Source of the DNA: an uncultured Eubacteriales bacterium
GTDB taxonomy: Bacteria; Bacillota; Clostridia; Christensenellales; Aristaeellaceae
Assembly: GCA_902781095.1 (NCBI GenBank)
Contig: CACZHW010000008.1
Span: 42,020-106,019, forward strand
Length of the DNA stretch: 64,000 nucleotides
Direction of reading: 5' to 3'
Position numbers and translations under genes: made by a program. Positions 16,490 to 25,221 of this stretch are shown here, piece after piece. Within the stretch, counting starts at the first letter, position 1. Each line of letters begins with the position of its first letter. Below the pieces are notes generated by a model, which was not told the DNA's origin, searched no databases, and was given only the letters and a program-made list of their open reading frames with translations.

Positions 16490-16518
16490 ATTTTAGTTCC
16501 TGCGGGAAAAGGTTTCAA
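16490..16518 (-). promoter_or_regulatory. Promoter of the small basic protein gene
   Basis: TTGAAA (16513-16518) and TAAAAT (16490-16495) on the minus strand are 17 bp apart, giving a 5' leader of about 60 nt. Confidence 0.75.
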
Positions 16519-16542
16519 GACCGTCATGCGGGAAAACAGTTT

Positions 16543-16568
16543 AATCCCGGCCCCGAAGGGCCGGGATT
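16543..16568 (-). terminator. Terminator at the end of the dhaKL operon
   Basis: An 11-bp perfect stem (AATCCCGGCCC) with a 4-nt loop lies 26 nt after the dhaL stop. It closes the long operon that starts near 25047. Confidence 0.75.
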
Positions 16569-16593
16569 GGTTATTTTCTGTGTGAACCGCGTT

Positions 16594-17208
16594 TTACATT
16601 TCGGCGAGCGCCTCGAAGATGAAGCGGCCGGCGACGGAGCCGCCGTCGATGAGGCCGATGGCCTTCTCACCGTAGTAGGCGGCGCGCCCGTGCACGGCGG
16701 GCATGTTCGCCGTGCTGTCCGAACCCTCGGCAGCGGCTTTGGCCGCGGCCGTCAGCGCGGCCTTGTCGCCTTCCGCCGCGTGGGCGCGGATGGCCTCCGC
16801 CGCGGGGCAGACGGCATCCAGGATCGTCTTTTCGCCGGGCTTGGATCCGGCCTTCTCCATCACCTTGGCAAGGCCGCCTTCCAGCGCCTCGCCCAGCAGG
16901 GCCATATCCGCCTCCGTGTGGCCCTTGAGCACCTTGGCCATGCCCATGAGGCAGAAGGACGTGATGGTGCCCAGGGAAGAGGGCGCGGCCTCGTTAAAGG
17001 CCTTGCTGGCGGCGATGCACAGCCGGCCCAGATCGGTCTCCTCACTGGCTTCGAGCGTGGCGCTGGCGGCTGCATAGCCCTCCGACATGGAGATGCCCAG
17101 ATCGCCGTCGCCGTTGCGCTGGTCCAGCTCGATCAGGTAATTGCGCTTTTCCGCCATCTTGGCCGCGATGGCCCGGAAGGCCGCGCGCAGCGTATCCGCG
17201 TTAACCAT
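16594..17208 (-). CDS. dhaL: Dihydroxyacetone kinase-like nucleotide-binding subunit DhaL
   Basis: DhaL binds ADP/ATP and passes phosphate to the ketone held on DhaK. The 204-residue helical protein has the Mg-nucleotide motif DQRNGDGDLG (about residues 29-38), SSLGT and the conserved C-terminal DGGS. It begins 19 nt after dhaK. No DhaM or other PTS phosphodonor gene is in the window, so the phosphate donor is unknown: it could be a distant DhaM, or ATP directly. Confidence 0.92.
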   Translation of the reverse strand: MVNADTLRAAFRAIAAKMAEKRNYLIELDQRNGDGDLGISMSEGYAAASATLEASEETDLGRLCIAASKAFNEAAPSSLGTITSFCLMGMAKVLKGHTEADMALLGEALEGGLAKVMEKAGSKPGEKTILDAVCPAAEAIRAHAAEGDKAALTAAAKAAAEGSDSTANMPAVHGRAAYYGEKAIGLIDGGSVAGRFIFEALAEM

Positions 17209-17227
17209 AATGCATTCCTCCTCAGGC

Positions 17228-18241
17228 TCAGATGATGTTCGCGTTGGTGTAGAAGGGGGACGCGGCGGGGGCGCGCAGCAGCTTCTCCAGCTCCTCGTCC
17301 AGCGCCATGATGGTGACGCTGAGGCCGGCCATCTCCATGGAGGTGGCGTACTCGCCGATGTGCGGCAGCACGGGGACGATGCCCTTCTCCGTCAGCACCT
17401 GGTGGATGCGGCGGTAGAGGATCAGCAGCTCCTCCTTCGGGGTTGCGCCCAGGCCGTTGACCATGACGGAAACGCGGGTGCCGGCCTCGACGGGCATGTC
17501 CTCCAGGATCTTGCCGACCGTCAGGTCCGCCACTTCGTCAGCGGTCATCATCTGGCGCACTTCGATGCCGGGCTCGCCGTGGATGCCCATGCCGATTTCG
17601 ATCTCGTTCTCGCCGATGGAGAAGGTGGGCTTGCCGACCTCGGGCACGATGCACGGGGAGAGCGCGACGCCCATGGTGCGCGTATGATCGAGGGCTTTCT
17701 GGGTGACGGCGACGAGCTCCTTCAGGTTGAAGCCGAGGTCTGCGGCGGCGCCGGCGATCTTGAAGGCGTAGACCATGCCGGCCACGCCGCGGCGCTTGTC
17801 CGCTTTGTCCTTGGGGGCGGAGGCCACGTCGTCGCACACGAGCACCGTCTTGGTCTTGATATCGTCCTCCAGATCGACCGTCTCGCAGGCCAGGTCGAAG
17901 TTCATCTTGTCGCCGCCGTAGTTGCCATAGAGGCACAGCACGCCGTTGCCCCTGTCGCAGGCGCGGATCATGTCCGCCATCTTCTGCGCGGAGGGGGAGG
18001 CGAAGACGTTGCCGATGGCGCAGCCGTCCAGCAGACCGCTGCCCACGTAGCCCAGGAACACCGGCAGGTGGCCGCTGCCGCCCGCCGTCACGATGCCGAC
18101 CTTGCCTTCCCGCGCGGGGTAGTTGGACAGGAGGATGCGGCGGTCGCCGTTCAGCAGCTTGACCTTGTCGCCGTACGCGGCGATGATGCCGTCCATCGTT
18201 TCATCCACGAAGTTCTCGGGCCGGTTGATGATCTTTTTCAT
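17228..18241 (-). CDS. dhaK: Dihydroxyacetone kinase-like substrate-binding subunit DhaK
   Basis: DhaK binds short ketoses covalently through a His for phosphorylation. The 337-residue protein starts MKKIINRPENF. It has the substrate-loop segment AGGSGHLPVFLGYVG (about residues 53-67) and GIHGEPG, which contains the conserved substrate-linking His. AAGGAAGG precedes ATG 18241. The enzyme family includes kinases for dihydroxyacetone, erythrulose and other ketoses, so the substrate here is open. Its operon context (Liv transporter, SDR) suggests a non-standard substrate. Confidence 0.92.
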   Translation of the reverse strand: MKKIINRPENFVDETMDGIIAAYGDKVKLLNGDRRILLSNYPAREGKVGIVTAGGSGHLPVFLGYVGSGLLDGCAIGNVFASPSAQKMADMIRACDRGNGVLCLYGNYGGDKMNFDLACETVDLEDDIKTKTVLVCDDVASAPKDKADKRRGVAGMVYAFKIAGAAADLGFNLKELVAVTQKALDHTRTMGVALSPCIVPEVGKPTFSIGENEIEIGMGIHGEPGIEVRQMMTADEVADLTVGKILEDMPVEAGTRVSVMVNGLGATPKEELLILYRRIHQVLTEKGIVPVLPHIGEYATSMEMAGLSVTIMALDEELEKLLRAPAASPFYTNANII

Positions 18242-18274
18242 AGAGGTTCCTTCCTTTCTCGACATTACGTCGTT

Positions 18275-18916
18275 TCACAGCATAAAGATGAGCTTTTCAA
18301 ACGAACAGATGTCCTCGCGCAGGGCGGCCTCCGCGCCGTCCACGTCGCCGGCGAGCAGCCTGTCCACGATGTCCATGTGCAGCCCGTTGCCGTAGGGCTT
18401 GTGCACGGTGCGCTGCTGGTCCAGGTAGAACTGGGCGTAAGCCCGCTTGAGGATGCCCATGCTGCTCTCCAGCATCTGCTGGCAATACCGGTTCTGCGCG
18501 AAGGAACACAGCTGCAGGTGGATGCGTACGTTGCTGTCCCAGGCTTCCCATACGTCGGCGTGCCTCAGCTGCTGCTCCTCCTCCTCGCAGCGCCTGCGGA
18601 AGGCGAGGAGCGCGTCGCGCGTGACGTGCGGCGCCATGAGGCGCAGGCAGGAGCATTCCAGCATGCAGCGCACCTGCAGCACCTCGGCGATGTCCTGCTG
18701 GGTAAGGGTGATGATTTCGTAGCCGTAGCGGGGGATGGAGCGCAGCACCTTTTCGTTGCACAGCTCCACCAGCGCCTCCCGGATTGGCGTCTTGCCGATG
18801 CCGTAGCGCTCGATCAGGCGCCGCTCGTTGAGCAGGTTGTGGTCTTCTGCGAAGGTTCCGCGGATCACGTCCTGCAAAATGAGCTCGTAGGCCTTCTTTT
18901 TACTGCTGACGGTCAT
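18275..18916 (-). CDS. GntR-family transcriptional regulator (FCD type)
   Basis: The 213-residue protein has an N-terminal winged helix (LNERRLIERYGIGKTPIREAL, read in two parts: LNERRLIERYG and KTPIREALVEL). A C-terminal helical FCD-like ligand domain (about 75-205) follows. ATG 18916 overlaps the SDR stop by 4 nt, so it is translationally coupled to the SDR and sits inside the operon it probably controls. The ligand is likely the transported compound or a metabolite of it (inference). Confidence 0.9.
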   Translation of the reverse strand: MTVSSKKKAYELILQDVIRGTFAEDHNLLNERRLIERYGIGKTPIREALVELCNEKVLRSIPRYGYEIITLTQQDIAEVLQVRCMLECSCLRLMAPHVTRDALLAFRRRCEEEEQQLRHADVWEAWDSNVRIHLQLCSFAQNRYCQQMLESSMGILKRAYAQFYLDQQRTVHKPYGNGLHMDIVDRLLAGDVDGAEAALREDICSFEKLIFML

Positions 18917-19698
18917 CCGGCATCGTTCCCTTCCGTTACAAATTCGGGATTCAGTATGACGCTGCGCCCGCCGGAGACCTCCAGGGAGGTGGCGGTAATG
19001 TAGCTGGCGGCGTCGCTGCACAAAAAGACGATGGGGCGTGCGATTTCCGCCGGATCGGCCATCCGCTGCAGCAGCGTCCCGGCCTCGTTTCTGCGGAGCT
19101 CCTCCGGCGCGATGCCCGCACGGACGGCCGGCGTGATGGTGAAGCCGGGCAGCACGGATACGGCGCGGATGCCGCGGGAGGCGTACTCCGCCGCGAACAT
19201 GACGGCCAGGTGACTGACGGCGGCCTTCAGAGGGCCGTAGAGCGTGCTGCGCCCGGCGGTTCCGCAGCGGGCGGCCAGCGAACTGATGTTGACGATGACG
19301 CCGCCGCGGCCGAGCACCCGCCCCGCGGCCTGACAGCCGTAGACGGCGGAGGTGAAGCAGACATCGACGGTCCTGCGGATTTCGTCGGGCGTGTAGTCGC
19401 GCCCCGCGCGGCGGATGGACGCGCCGACGTTGTTGATCCAGCAGTCCACGCGGCCAAAGCGCGTGAGCGCTTTCTCGGCAAGGGTGTCCACGTCCTCCTG
19501 CCGGGTCATGTCGCCGCAGAAGGTCATCACCTCGCCAAGGGAGGAGAGTTCCTTCGCCGCTTGCTCCAGCGCCTCTTCGTGGCGCGCGCAGATGGCGACC
19601 CTCGCGCCCTCCTCCAGAAAACACCGCGCCGTGGCCAGCCCGATGCCCTTGCTGGCGCCGGTGACGACGGCCGTCTTTCCGGTAAGACCCAGATCCAT
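18913..19698 (-). CDS. Short-chain dehydrogenase/reductase
   Basis: An NAD(P)-dependent oxidoreductase of 261 residues. The Rossmann motif TGASKGIG (about 13-20) and NNVGAS are present. The catalytic Ser lies in NISSLAA, and YGPLK provides the Tyr-x3-Lys pair. The C-terminal VSGGRSV is typical of classical SDRs. AAAGGAG precedes ATG 19698. It sits between the Liv transporter and dhaKL, which fits oxidation of an imported alcohol or polyol to a ketone before phosphorylation. Confidence 0.9.
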   Translation of the reverse strand: MDLGLTGKTAVVTGASKGIGLATARCFLEEGARVAICARHEEALEQAAKELSSLGEVMTFCGDMTRQEDVDTLAEKALTRFGRVDCWINNVGASIRRAGRDYTPDEIRRTVDVCFTSAVYGCQAAGRVLGRGGVIVNISSLAARCGTAGRSTLYGPLKAAVSHLAVMFAAEYASRGIRAVSVLPGFTITPAVRAGIAPEELRRNEAGTLLQRMADPAEIARPIVFLCSDAASYITATSLEVSGGRSVILNPEFVTEGNDAG

Positions 19699-19745
19699 CG
19701 GCGTTTCTCCTTTCTCATAAACGGAGCGGCTGCTCCGGAGCGGGT

Positions 19746-20465
19746 TTAAACGCCGAGATACGCCCGCTTGACCTCCGGGTTGCTCAGCAGCTCGGAGCCG
19801 GTTCCCGTCAGGCTGACGCGGCCGGTTTCCAGCACGTAGCCGCGGTCCGCGATCTGCAGGGCGACGGAGGCGTTCTGTTCGATGAGCAGGACGGTCTTGC
19901 CGGCGTCGCGGATACGGGTGATGAGCTCGAAGATCTCTTCCACCACGATGGGGGCCAGGCCCAGGGACGGCTCGTCCAGCATGATGAGCTGCGGGTCCAT
20001 CATGAGCCCGCGGGCGATCGCCAGCATCTGCTGTTCGCCGCCGGAGAGGCTGCCGCCCGCCTGCGTCATGCGTTCTTTAAGGCGGGGGAAGAGTTCGTAG
20101 CACTGGTCGGCGAGGTCCGCAATCTGCTGCTTGGTGATGCCCGGCTTGCCGAAGGTTCCGGCGACCAGGTTTTCGTAGACAGTCAGCTGTGGGAAGATCT
20201 TGCGCCCTTCGGGCACGTGGGCGATGCCCAGCTTTACGATGCGGTCGGCGTGCATCTTCGTGATGTCCTGCCCCCGGTAGGTGATGCTGCCGCCCGCCTT
20301 TTCCACCAGGCCGGAGACGGCCATCAGCGTCGTCGTCTTGCCGGCGCCGTTGCTGCCGATGAGGGTGATGATTTCCCCCTCGTCCACGTGGATGCTGACG
20401 TCGGAGAGGGCGTTGACATACCCGTAGTAGACGGTGAGGTTGGCAATATCCAGCATTCTGCTCAT
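19746..20465 (-). CDS. livF: Branched-chain-type ABC transporter ATP-binding protein LivF
   Basis: One of two ATPases of a hydrophobic amino acid uptake (HAAT) transporter. At 239 residues it shows Walker A GSNGAGKTT (about 37-45), signature SLSGGEQQ and Walker B LIMLDEPSLGL. ATG 20465 overlaps the livG stop by 4 nt. The HAAT class also carries amides, urea and aromatic acids, so the branched-chain label is only a class name. Confidence 0.94.
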   Translation of the reverse strand: MSRMLDIANLTVYYGYVNALSDVSIHVDEGEIITLIGSNGAGKTTTLMAVSGLVEKAGGSITYRGQDITKMHADRIVKLGIAHVPEGRKIFPQLTVYENLVAGTFGKPGITKQQIADLADQCYELFPRLKERMTQAGGSLSGGEQQMLAIARGLMMDPQLIMLDEPSLGLAPIVVEEIFELITRIRDAGKTVLLIEQNASVALQIADRGYVLETGRVSLTGTGSELLSNPEVKRAYLGV

Positions 20466-21265
20466 TTCAGCGCCTCCCCTGCAACCATGCCCTTGCCGAA
20501 GTAGGCCTCCTGCACCTCGCGGTTTTCCTTGACCTCCTGCGGCGTGCCTTCGAAGATCTTCTGGCCGAAGTTGAGCACGAGGATGCGGTTGCACGAATTC
20601 ATGATGAACTTCATGTCGTGTTCGATGACGGCGATGGTGAGGCCGTCGGCATTCAGCTGTTTGATGAACTCCATGAGGGACTGCGTCTCCTGCGGGTTCA
20701 TGCCGGCGGCCGGCTCGTCCAGCAGCAGGATCTTGTGATCCAGCGCCATGGCGCGCGCGATTTCCACCTTGCGCTGCATGCCGTAGGAGAGGTTGCTGGC
20801 CTTGACGTCGCGGTACTCGTACAGGCCGATCCGTTTAAGGATGTCCAGGCTCTTCTTCGTCGTGTACGCCTCGTCGTCGTGGTAGCGGCGGCTGTGGAGG
20901 ATGGCGTCGAACAGGTTGGAGTGCGTCTGCACGTGGCAGCCGATCTTGACGTTCTCCAGCACCGTCATGAAGCGGAAGAGCTGGATGTTCTGGAAGGTCC
21001 TGGCGATGTACTTCTCCGCGATCTCTTCCGTGTTGAGCTTCGTCAGGTCGTTGCCTTCGAAGAGGATCTTGCCTTTCGTGACGGGATACATGCCCGTGCA
21101 CATGTTGAAGAAGGTGGTCTTGCCGGCTCCGTTGGGGCCGATGATGCCGAAGATGTCGCCCTCGCGGATCTGCATGTCGACGTTTTCAACGGCCTTCAGG
21201 CCGCCGAAGTACTTGCAGACGCCCTGCGCCTCCAGCAGTACCGGGCGGTTGTCGCGTTCGCTCAT
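20462..21265 (-). CDS. livG: Branched-chain-type ABC transporter ATP-binding protein LivG
   Basis: The second ATPase of the HAAT transporter, 267 residues, has Walker A GPNGAGKTTF, signature NLSYGMQRKVEIA and Walker B LLLDEPAAGMNP. The AAGMNP after Walker B and the extended C-terminus are typical of LivG rather than LivF. ATG 21265 overlaps the livM stop by 4 nt. Confidence 0.94.
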   Translation of the reverse strand: MSERDNRPVLLEAQGVCKYFGGLKAVENVDMQIREGDIFGIIGPNGAGKTTFFNMCTGMYPVTKGKILFEGNDLTKLNTEEIAEKYIARTFQNIQLFRFMTVLENVKIGCHVQTHSNLFDAILHSRRYHDDEAYTTKKSLDILKRIGLYEYRDVKASNLSYGMQRKVEIARAMALDHKILLLDEPAAGMNPQETQSLMEFIKQLNADGLTIAVIEHDMKFIMNSCNRILVLNFGQKIFEGTPQEVKENREVQEAYFGKGMVAGEALK

Positions 21266-22272
21266 GCCTTCGCCCCCTTCCCTTTCTGCGGTTTGCGCTT
21301 CACCTTGCCGCCGGCCAGGATGGAGTTGGTCGCGCCGGCGATGCCCTGCGGCCGCAGCCACATCATGGCGATGATGATGAGCGCGTAGATGACGTAGCGC
21401 CATACGCCGAGGAAGCGCAGGGACTCCGTCAGGATGGTGACGATGGTGCTGCCGATGATGGGCCCGATGAGCGTGCCCTGGCCGCCGATGACGATCATGG
21501 CCAGCACGTCGAAGCCCTTGTCAGTGGTGAACTGGGAGGACTCGATGAAGTTGACGAAGGGCGCGTAGGCGCAGCCGATGACGCCGGCCCAGAAGGCGCC
21601 GTAGACGAAGTTCAGCGACTTGTAGAAGCTGGTGCGCACGCCGAGGGACTTCGCGGCGACCTGGTCCTCACGGATGGAGATCCAGGCGCGGCCCACGCGG
21701 GAACCCAGGATTCGGCTCGTGCAGAACAGGAAGAGGATGCCGAGCACCAGGAAGATGAAGTAGTAGTACTCCGGGCGGAAGGCGTCCAGCCCGAAGAGCC
21801 ACGGGTAGGGGATGCCCTTGATGCCCATGGCGCCGCCGGTGATGCTCGCCGTCTGCGCGATGATGCGGATGATTTCGGAGGCGCCCAGGGTGACGATGGA
21901 CAGGTAGATGCCCTGCAGCCGCAGCGTCGGCAGGGAGACGAGCAGGCCGATGAGGCCGCTGGCCAGGCCGCACAGCGGAAGCAGCACCCAGAAACTGACG
22001 CCCAAGCGCGTGGACAGGATGGCGCAGGTGTAGGCGCCGATGGCGAAGAAGCCGGCCTGCCCCAGGCAGGTCTGTCCGCTGTAGCCGTTGATGACGTTGA
22101 GGGAACCCGCCAGCGTCGCGTACATCATGATGTTGCACGCGTAGCGCAGGTACAGGGCCTTGATTTTGTAGATACCGAGGATTTTCAGCATGGGCGGCAC
22201 GCAAAGAAGCGCAACGATGAGGAGCCAGAAGATCCAGCGCTTCTTTTGCCAGAGATTCTTCAGTGTGCTCAT
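21262..22272 (-). CDS. livM: Branched-chain-type ABC transporter permease LivM
   Basis: A polytopic membrane protein of 336 residues with about nine hydrophobic helices. It has the LivM-type segments GYSGQTCLGQAGFFAIGAY and FIESSQFTTDKGFDVLAM, the latter followed by IGGQGTLIGPIIG. The C-terminus is basic and cytosolic. Its start overlaps the livH stop by 4 nt, so livH-M-G-F are all translationally coupled. Confidence 0.93.
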   Translation of the reverse strand: MSTLKNLWQKKRWIFWLLIVALLCVPPMLKILGIYKIKALYLRYACNIMMYATLAGSLNVINGYSGQTCLGQAGFFAIGAYTCAILSTRLGVSFWVLLPLCGLASGLIGLLVSLPTLRLQGIYLSIVTLGASEIIRIIAQTASITGGAMGIKGIPYPWLFGLDAFRPEYYYFIFLVLGILFLFCTSRILGSRVGRAWISIREDQVAAKSLGVRTSFYKSLNFVYGAFWAGVIGCAYAPFVNFIESSQFTTDKGFDVLAMIVIGGQGTLIGPIIGSTIVTILTESLRFLGVWRYVIYALIIIAMMWLRPQGIAGATNSILAGGKVKRKPQKGKGAKA

Positions 22273-23156
22273 ACGCGCGTTCCTTTCTTGACCGCGAAGC
22301 CCTGCGGGCGGATGATCAGCATGAGGATGAGGAAGCCGAAGGCGAAGACGTCGCGGAAGGTGGCGGAGCTGATGGTGATGCCCAGGTTCTCAATGATGCC
22401 CAGGCACAGGCCGCCCAGCGCGCTCATGCGCAGGTCCACGAGTCCGCCCAGCACGGAGGCGGAGAAGGCCTTCATGCTGAAGCTTCCGAAGGTGTAGGAC
22501 TGGAAGTTGATGTAGTAGATGGCCAGCAGGCAGCCGGCGATGCCGCCGAAGCCGCAGCCGATGCAGTTGCCCAGCAGCGCGGTGCGGCGGACGTTGATGC
22601 CGACGAGGTATGCCGCGTCCTTGTTCTGGCTGACGGCGCGCAGGGCGATGCCGGCACGCGTGCGGTTGAAGAAGAAGGTGAGCAGCAGGGCGAGGAAGAC
22701 GACCAGCAGCATGATGACGATCTGCAGCAGGCGGAAATCCACGGCGATGCTCCCCAGGTGCAGCGTGAAGATGCGGTTGGGGATGATGTTCAGCATGGAT
22801 TTGGTCTCCGGGCCGAAGACGATCTGCGCCAGGTTTTTGATCAGCATGGAGAAGCCGATGGTGCACAGCAGCGAGATGTGCCGCGGCGCGTTGAAGAAGC
22901 GCTCGTAACAGAGCTTGTAGACCGCGATGCCCAGCACGAAGGAGCACGCGAAGGACATGAGAAGGCCCAGCAGGATGTTGTTGCCGCAAGTCAAAAAGAT
23001 GTAGAAGGCACCGTAGGCGCCGATCATCATGATTTCGCCGTAGGTGAAGGTCACCATGCCTACGACGCCGACGATGGTCGAATAGCCGATGGCCATCAGC
23101 GCGTAAATCGCGCCCTGGCAGATGCCGTTGATCAGTTGGTTGAGGACATATTCCAT
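22269..23156 (-). CDS. livH: Branched-chain-type ABC transporter permease LivH
   Basis: The 295-residue integral membrane protein begins QLINGICQGAIYALMAIGYS, the usual LivH N-terminus. It contains RAVSQNKDAAYLVGIN (cytosolic coupling loop) and LGGLVDLRMSALGGLCLGI. GGAGGAGAC precedes the start. A strong hairpin separates it from livJ and probably lowers expression of the membrane part relative to the binding protein. Confidence 0.93.
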   Translation of the reverse strand: MEYVLNQLINGICQGAIYALMAIGYSTIVGVVGMVTFTYGEIMMIGAYGAFYIFLTCGNNILLGLLMSFACSFVLGIAVYKLCYERFFNAPRHISLLCTIGFSMLIKNLAQIVFGPETKSMLNIIPNRIFTLHLGSIAVDFRLLQIVIMLLVVFLALLLTFFFNRTRAGIALRAVSQNKDAAYLVGINVRRTALLGNCIGCGFGGIAGCLLAIYYINFQSYTFGSFSMKAFSASVLGGLVDLRMSALGGLCLGIIENLGITISSATFRDVFAFGFLILMLIIRPQGFAVKKGTRV

Positions 23157-23196
23157 AGTGTCTCCTCCGCAGACAGCAGGGTTTCCGGCTTCAAAA

Positions 23197-23223
23197 GGGG
23201 CGGGGCTTTAAAAGCCCCGCCCC
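23197..23223 (-). terminator. Intercistronic hairpin between livJ and livH
   Basis: The minus strand forms a 13-bp stem (GGGGCGGGGCTTT) followed by TTTTG. As the rest of the operon lies beyond it, it probably acts as a partial terminator or mRNA stabiliser behind the binding-protein gene. Confidence 0.7.
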
Positions 23224-23267
23224 CTCAGGCAGCCGGGCAAACGGCTGCTGCGCTTTCGGTTTTCAAA

Positions 23268-24392
23268 TTACTCGTTCACGAAGTCGAAGCCCTTGAGCAC
23301 GACCCACTTGCCGTTTTCGGTGCCGCAGATCATGTAGTCGCGGGTGATGTCGCCTTCCGGACCGAACTTGATGCGGCCGGTGACGCCCGTCATTTCCATG
23401 CCGGTCAGCGCGTCCTTGATGGCCTCACGGGTGACCTTGCCGTCGCCGATCTTCTCAACGGCGGTCTTGATCAGCATCATGGTGTCATAGGCGCAGGCAG
23501 GGTGCACGGTCGGCTCGAAGCCGGCGCGCTCCACGAAACGGGTCTTCCACGCGGTCAGCGCTTCGTCGTTGGGGTCGAAGAAGAACGGAGAAGTCACGAT
23601 GATGTTGTCGGGGTTGGTCAGCATGCCCACAACCTGCTCGGAGGTTCCGGGTCCAAGCGCGACGTGCTTGATGTCCCAGCCGGCGGCGTCGGCGGCGTTG
23701 AAGATCTTGGCAACCGGCTCGCCCTGATCCATGACGACCAGAACTTCGGGGTTGGCAGCCTTCACCTTGGTGATGATGGAGGAGAAGTCATTCTCGCTGG
23801 CGCTGTACTTCTCTTCGGTGACCTCGAGGCCTTCGATGTCGGCCTGGATCTTGAAGTTGTCGAAGCAGGCCTGGCCCCAGTCGCTGTCCACGCGGACGAC
23901 GGCGACCTTGGTGACGCCCAGGTACTTCTTCAGCACGTACTTGGCCAGGAAGGGCGCCTCGCCGTCCTGACGGCCCATGATGGAGAAGCAGTAGGGGCTC
24001 ATGCCGGCGTAGTCCGGAGCGGACGCGGTCGGGGAGAGCAGCGTGATGCCGTAGCGGTCGACGATCTCGGCGTCGGCCTTGCAGGCGCCGCTGGTGAAGT
24101 CGCCCAGGATGGCGTAGATCTCGTCGTCCTCGGCGTAGTCGGTCGCCAGCGTGGAGCTGACGACGGCGTCGCCCTGGGAGTCCTTGACCTCGATTTCAAA
24201 CGTATGGCCGTTGACGCCCTCGGCGCCGATGTCTTCCAGCGCCATGTTCCAGCCGATCTCAAAGCCCTTGCCGTACTCGGCGTAAGAGCCGGTCATGGGG
24301 GCCAGGCCGCCCAGCTTGATGGTGTCGGCGAGGGCCGCGAAGGCGGTGAGGCACAGGGCCAGCGCGATCACGATGGACAGAATCTTCTTCAT
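23268..24392 (-). CDS. Branched-chain-type ABC transporter substrate-binding protein
   Basis: A 374-residue type-I binding protein (Leu/Ile/Val or amide family). A signal peptide ends ALA-D. The mature start IKLGGLAPMTGSYAEYGKG is characteristic of LivJ/amide-binding proteins. The signal peptide has no lipobox cysteine, unlike most binding proteins of monoderm bacteria. It follows the ATC-hydrolase-like gene by 51 nt. The ligand cannot be named. Confidence 0.92.
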   Translation of the reverse strand: MKKILSIVIALALCLTAFAALADTIKLGGLAPMTGSYAEYGKGFEIGWNMALEDIGAEGVNGHTFEIEVKDSQGDAVVSSTLATDYAEDDEIYAILGDFTSGACKADAEIVDRYGITLLSPTASAPDYAGMSPYCFSIMGRQDGEAPFLAKYVLKKYLGVTKVAVVRVDSDWGQACFDNFKIQADIEGLEVTEEKYSASENDFSSIITKVKAANPEVLVVMDQGEPVAKIFNAADAAGWDIKHVALGPGTSEQVVGMLTNPDNIIVTSPFFFDPNDEALTAWKTRFVERAGFEPTVHPACAYDTMMLIKTAVEKIGDGKVTREAIKDALTGMEMTGVTGRIKFGPEGDITRDYMICGTENGKWVVLKGFDFVNE

Positions 24393-24443
24393 AATACTAC
24401 CTCCATTTGAATATTTTCATCCGGTATGCTCCGGATCGGGAAC

Positions 24444-24941
24444 TTATTTATGGAAGTGCAGCTTGCAGGTCTCGCAGCCCTTGGCGATGGTGTCGGTCAG
24501 GGTCAGCTTGAGGCCGTTGGCTTCCGCGATGCCGCGGTCGCCGTCCATGGCCATGTCGCACAGCAGGGCGCAGCGCTCGTCGTCAAAGCCCAGCTTCTTC
24601 CAGGCGCTGACCAGCGCGCAGTAGTGGAAGTTGACGGTGACGTTCTCGTCGTCGGCCTTGATATCGGTCATGTGGAAGCTCTGCGGGCCGACCTTGCTCT
24701 CGTCGCCCAGGAAAGCGCCCTTGAAGTCCACGCAGTTGCCGGGGGTCTCGCACTGCGCGCGGAAATTCGCGCCGTGCATGAGGCCGCAGCGGTGAATGGC
24801 TCTGCGCATGATGGGCTCGGCGTCGATACCCGCCTTGACCATTTCGTCATAGATGAGGCCCATCCAGGTGGCACGGTGCTCGATCTGCGCACGGTTGACG
24901 TCTACAATGGGCTCGACCGGGTTGGCTTCGTTCTTGATCAT
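24444..24941 (-). CDS. L-2-amino-thiazoline-4-carboxylic acid hydrolase-like protein
   Basis: The 165-residue protein matches the ATC hydrolase family pattern in its second half: FHYCALVSAWKKLGFDDE, ALLCDMAMDGDRGIA and a final TIAKGCETCKLHF. The named activity opens a thiazoline ring to give S-carbamoyl-cysteine, but most relatives are uncharacterised. It is the first gene of the long operon, with GGGAGG 9 nt before ATG 24941. A gene upstream of livJ is expected to act on, or release, the transported compound (inference). Confidence 0.7.
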   Translation of the reverse strand: MIKNEANPVEPIVDVNRAQIEHRATWMGLIYDEMVKAGIDAEPIMRRAIHRCGLMHGANFRAQCETPGNCVDFKGAFLGDESKVGPQSFHMTDIKADDENVTVNFHYCALVSAWKKLGFDDERCALLCDMAMDGDRGIAEANGLKLTLTDTIAKGCETCKLHFHK

Positions 24942-25018
24942 TGCAGTAATCCTCCCTTGTTCCCCGTACGGGAAAATGATGTGCGGTAATCCTCCCGACG
25001 CTTCCTGCGTCACTGCTA

Positions 25019-25047
25019 GTATATCAATAATCGACCAGCACGTCAAG
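25019..25047 (-). promoter_or_regulatory. Promoter of the ATC-hydrolase/Liv/SDR/DhaKL operon
   Basis: TTGACG (25042-25047) and TATACT (25019-25024) on the minus strand are 17 bp apart. The leader of about 75 nt contains a GACGC/GCGTC hairpin and a duplicated ribosome-binding segment (GGGAGGATTACCGCA and GGGAGGATTACTGCA). The rest of 25048-25172 is AT-rich with nothing else recognised. Confidence 0.85.
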
Positions 25048-25172
25048 CATTACTGCATAAAATAGTACATAAATTAACGGTTAAAATCACGATGCTCTTT
25101 TGCCTTCTCATCGAAACAGAACAAAAACGTTATCGGAAATTATACATACAGCGGCACGGGCAACCGCAGGGA

Positions 25173-25204
25173 AGAAAAAACAGGACCGTCCGTCCGGACA
25201 GTCC
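25173..25204 (-). terminator. Terminator of the extended leucine operon
   Basis: GGACTGTCC pairs with GGACGGTCC (one wobble) and is followed by TGTTTTTTCTT on the minus strand, 18 nt after the kinase stop. Confidence 0.85.
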
Positions 25205-25221
25205 CGAGTTGATCTTCTGGA

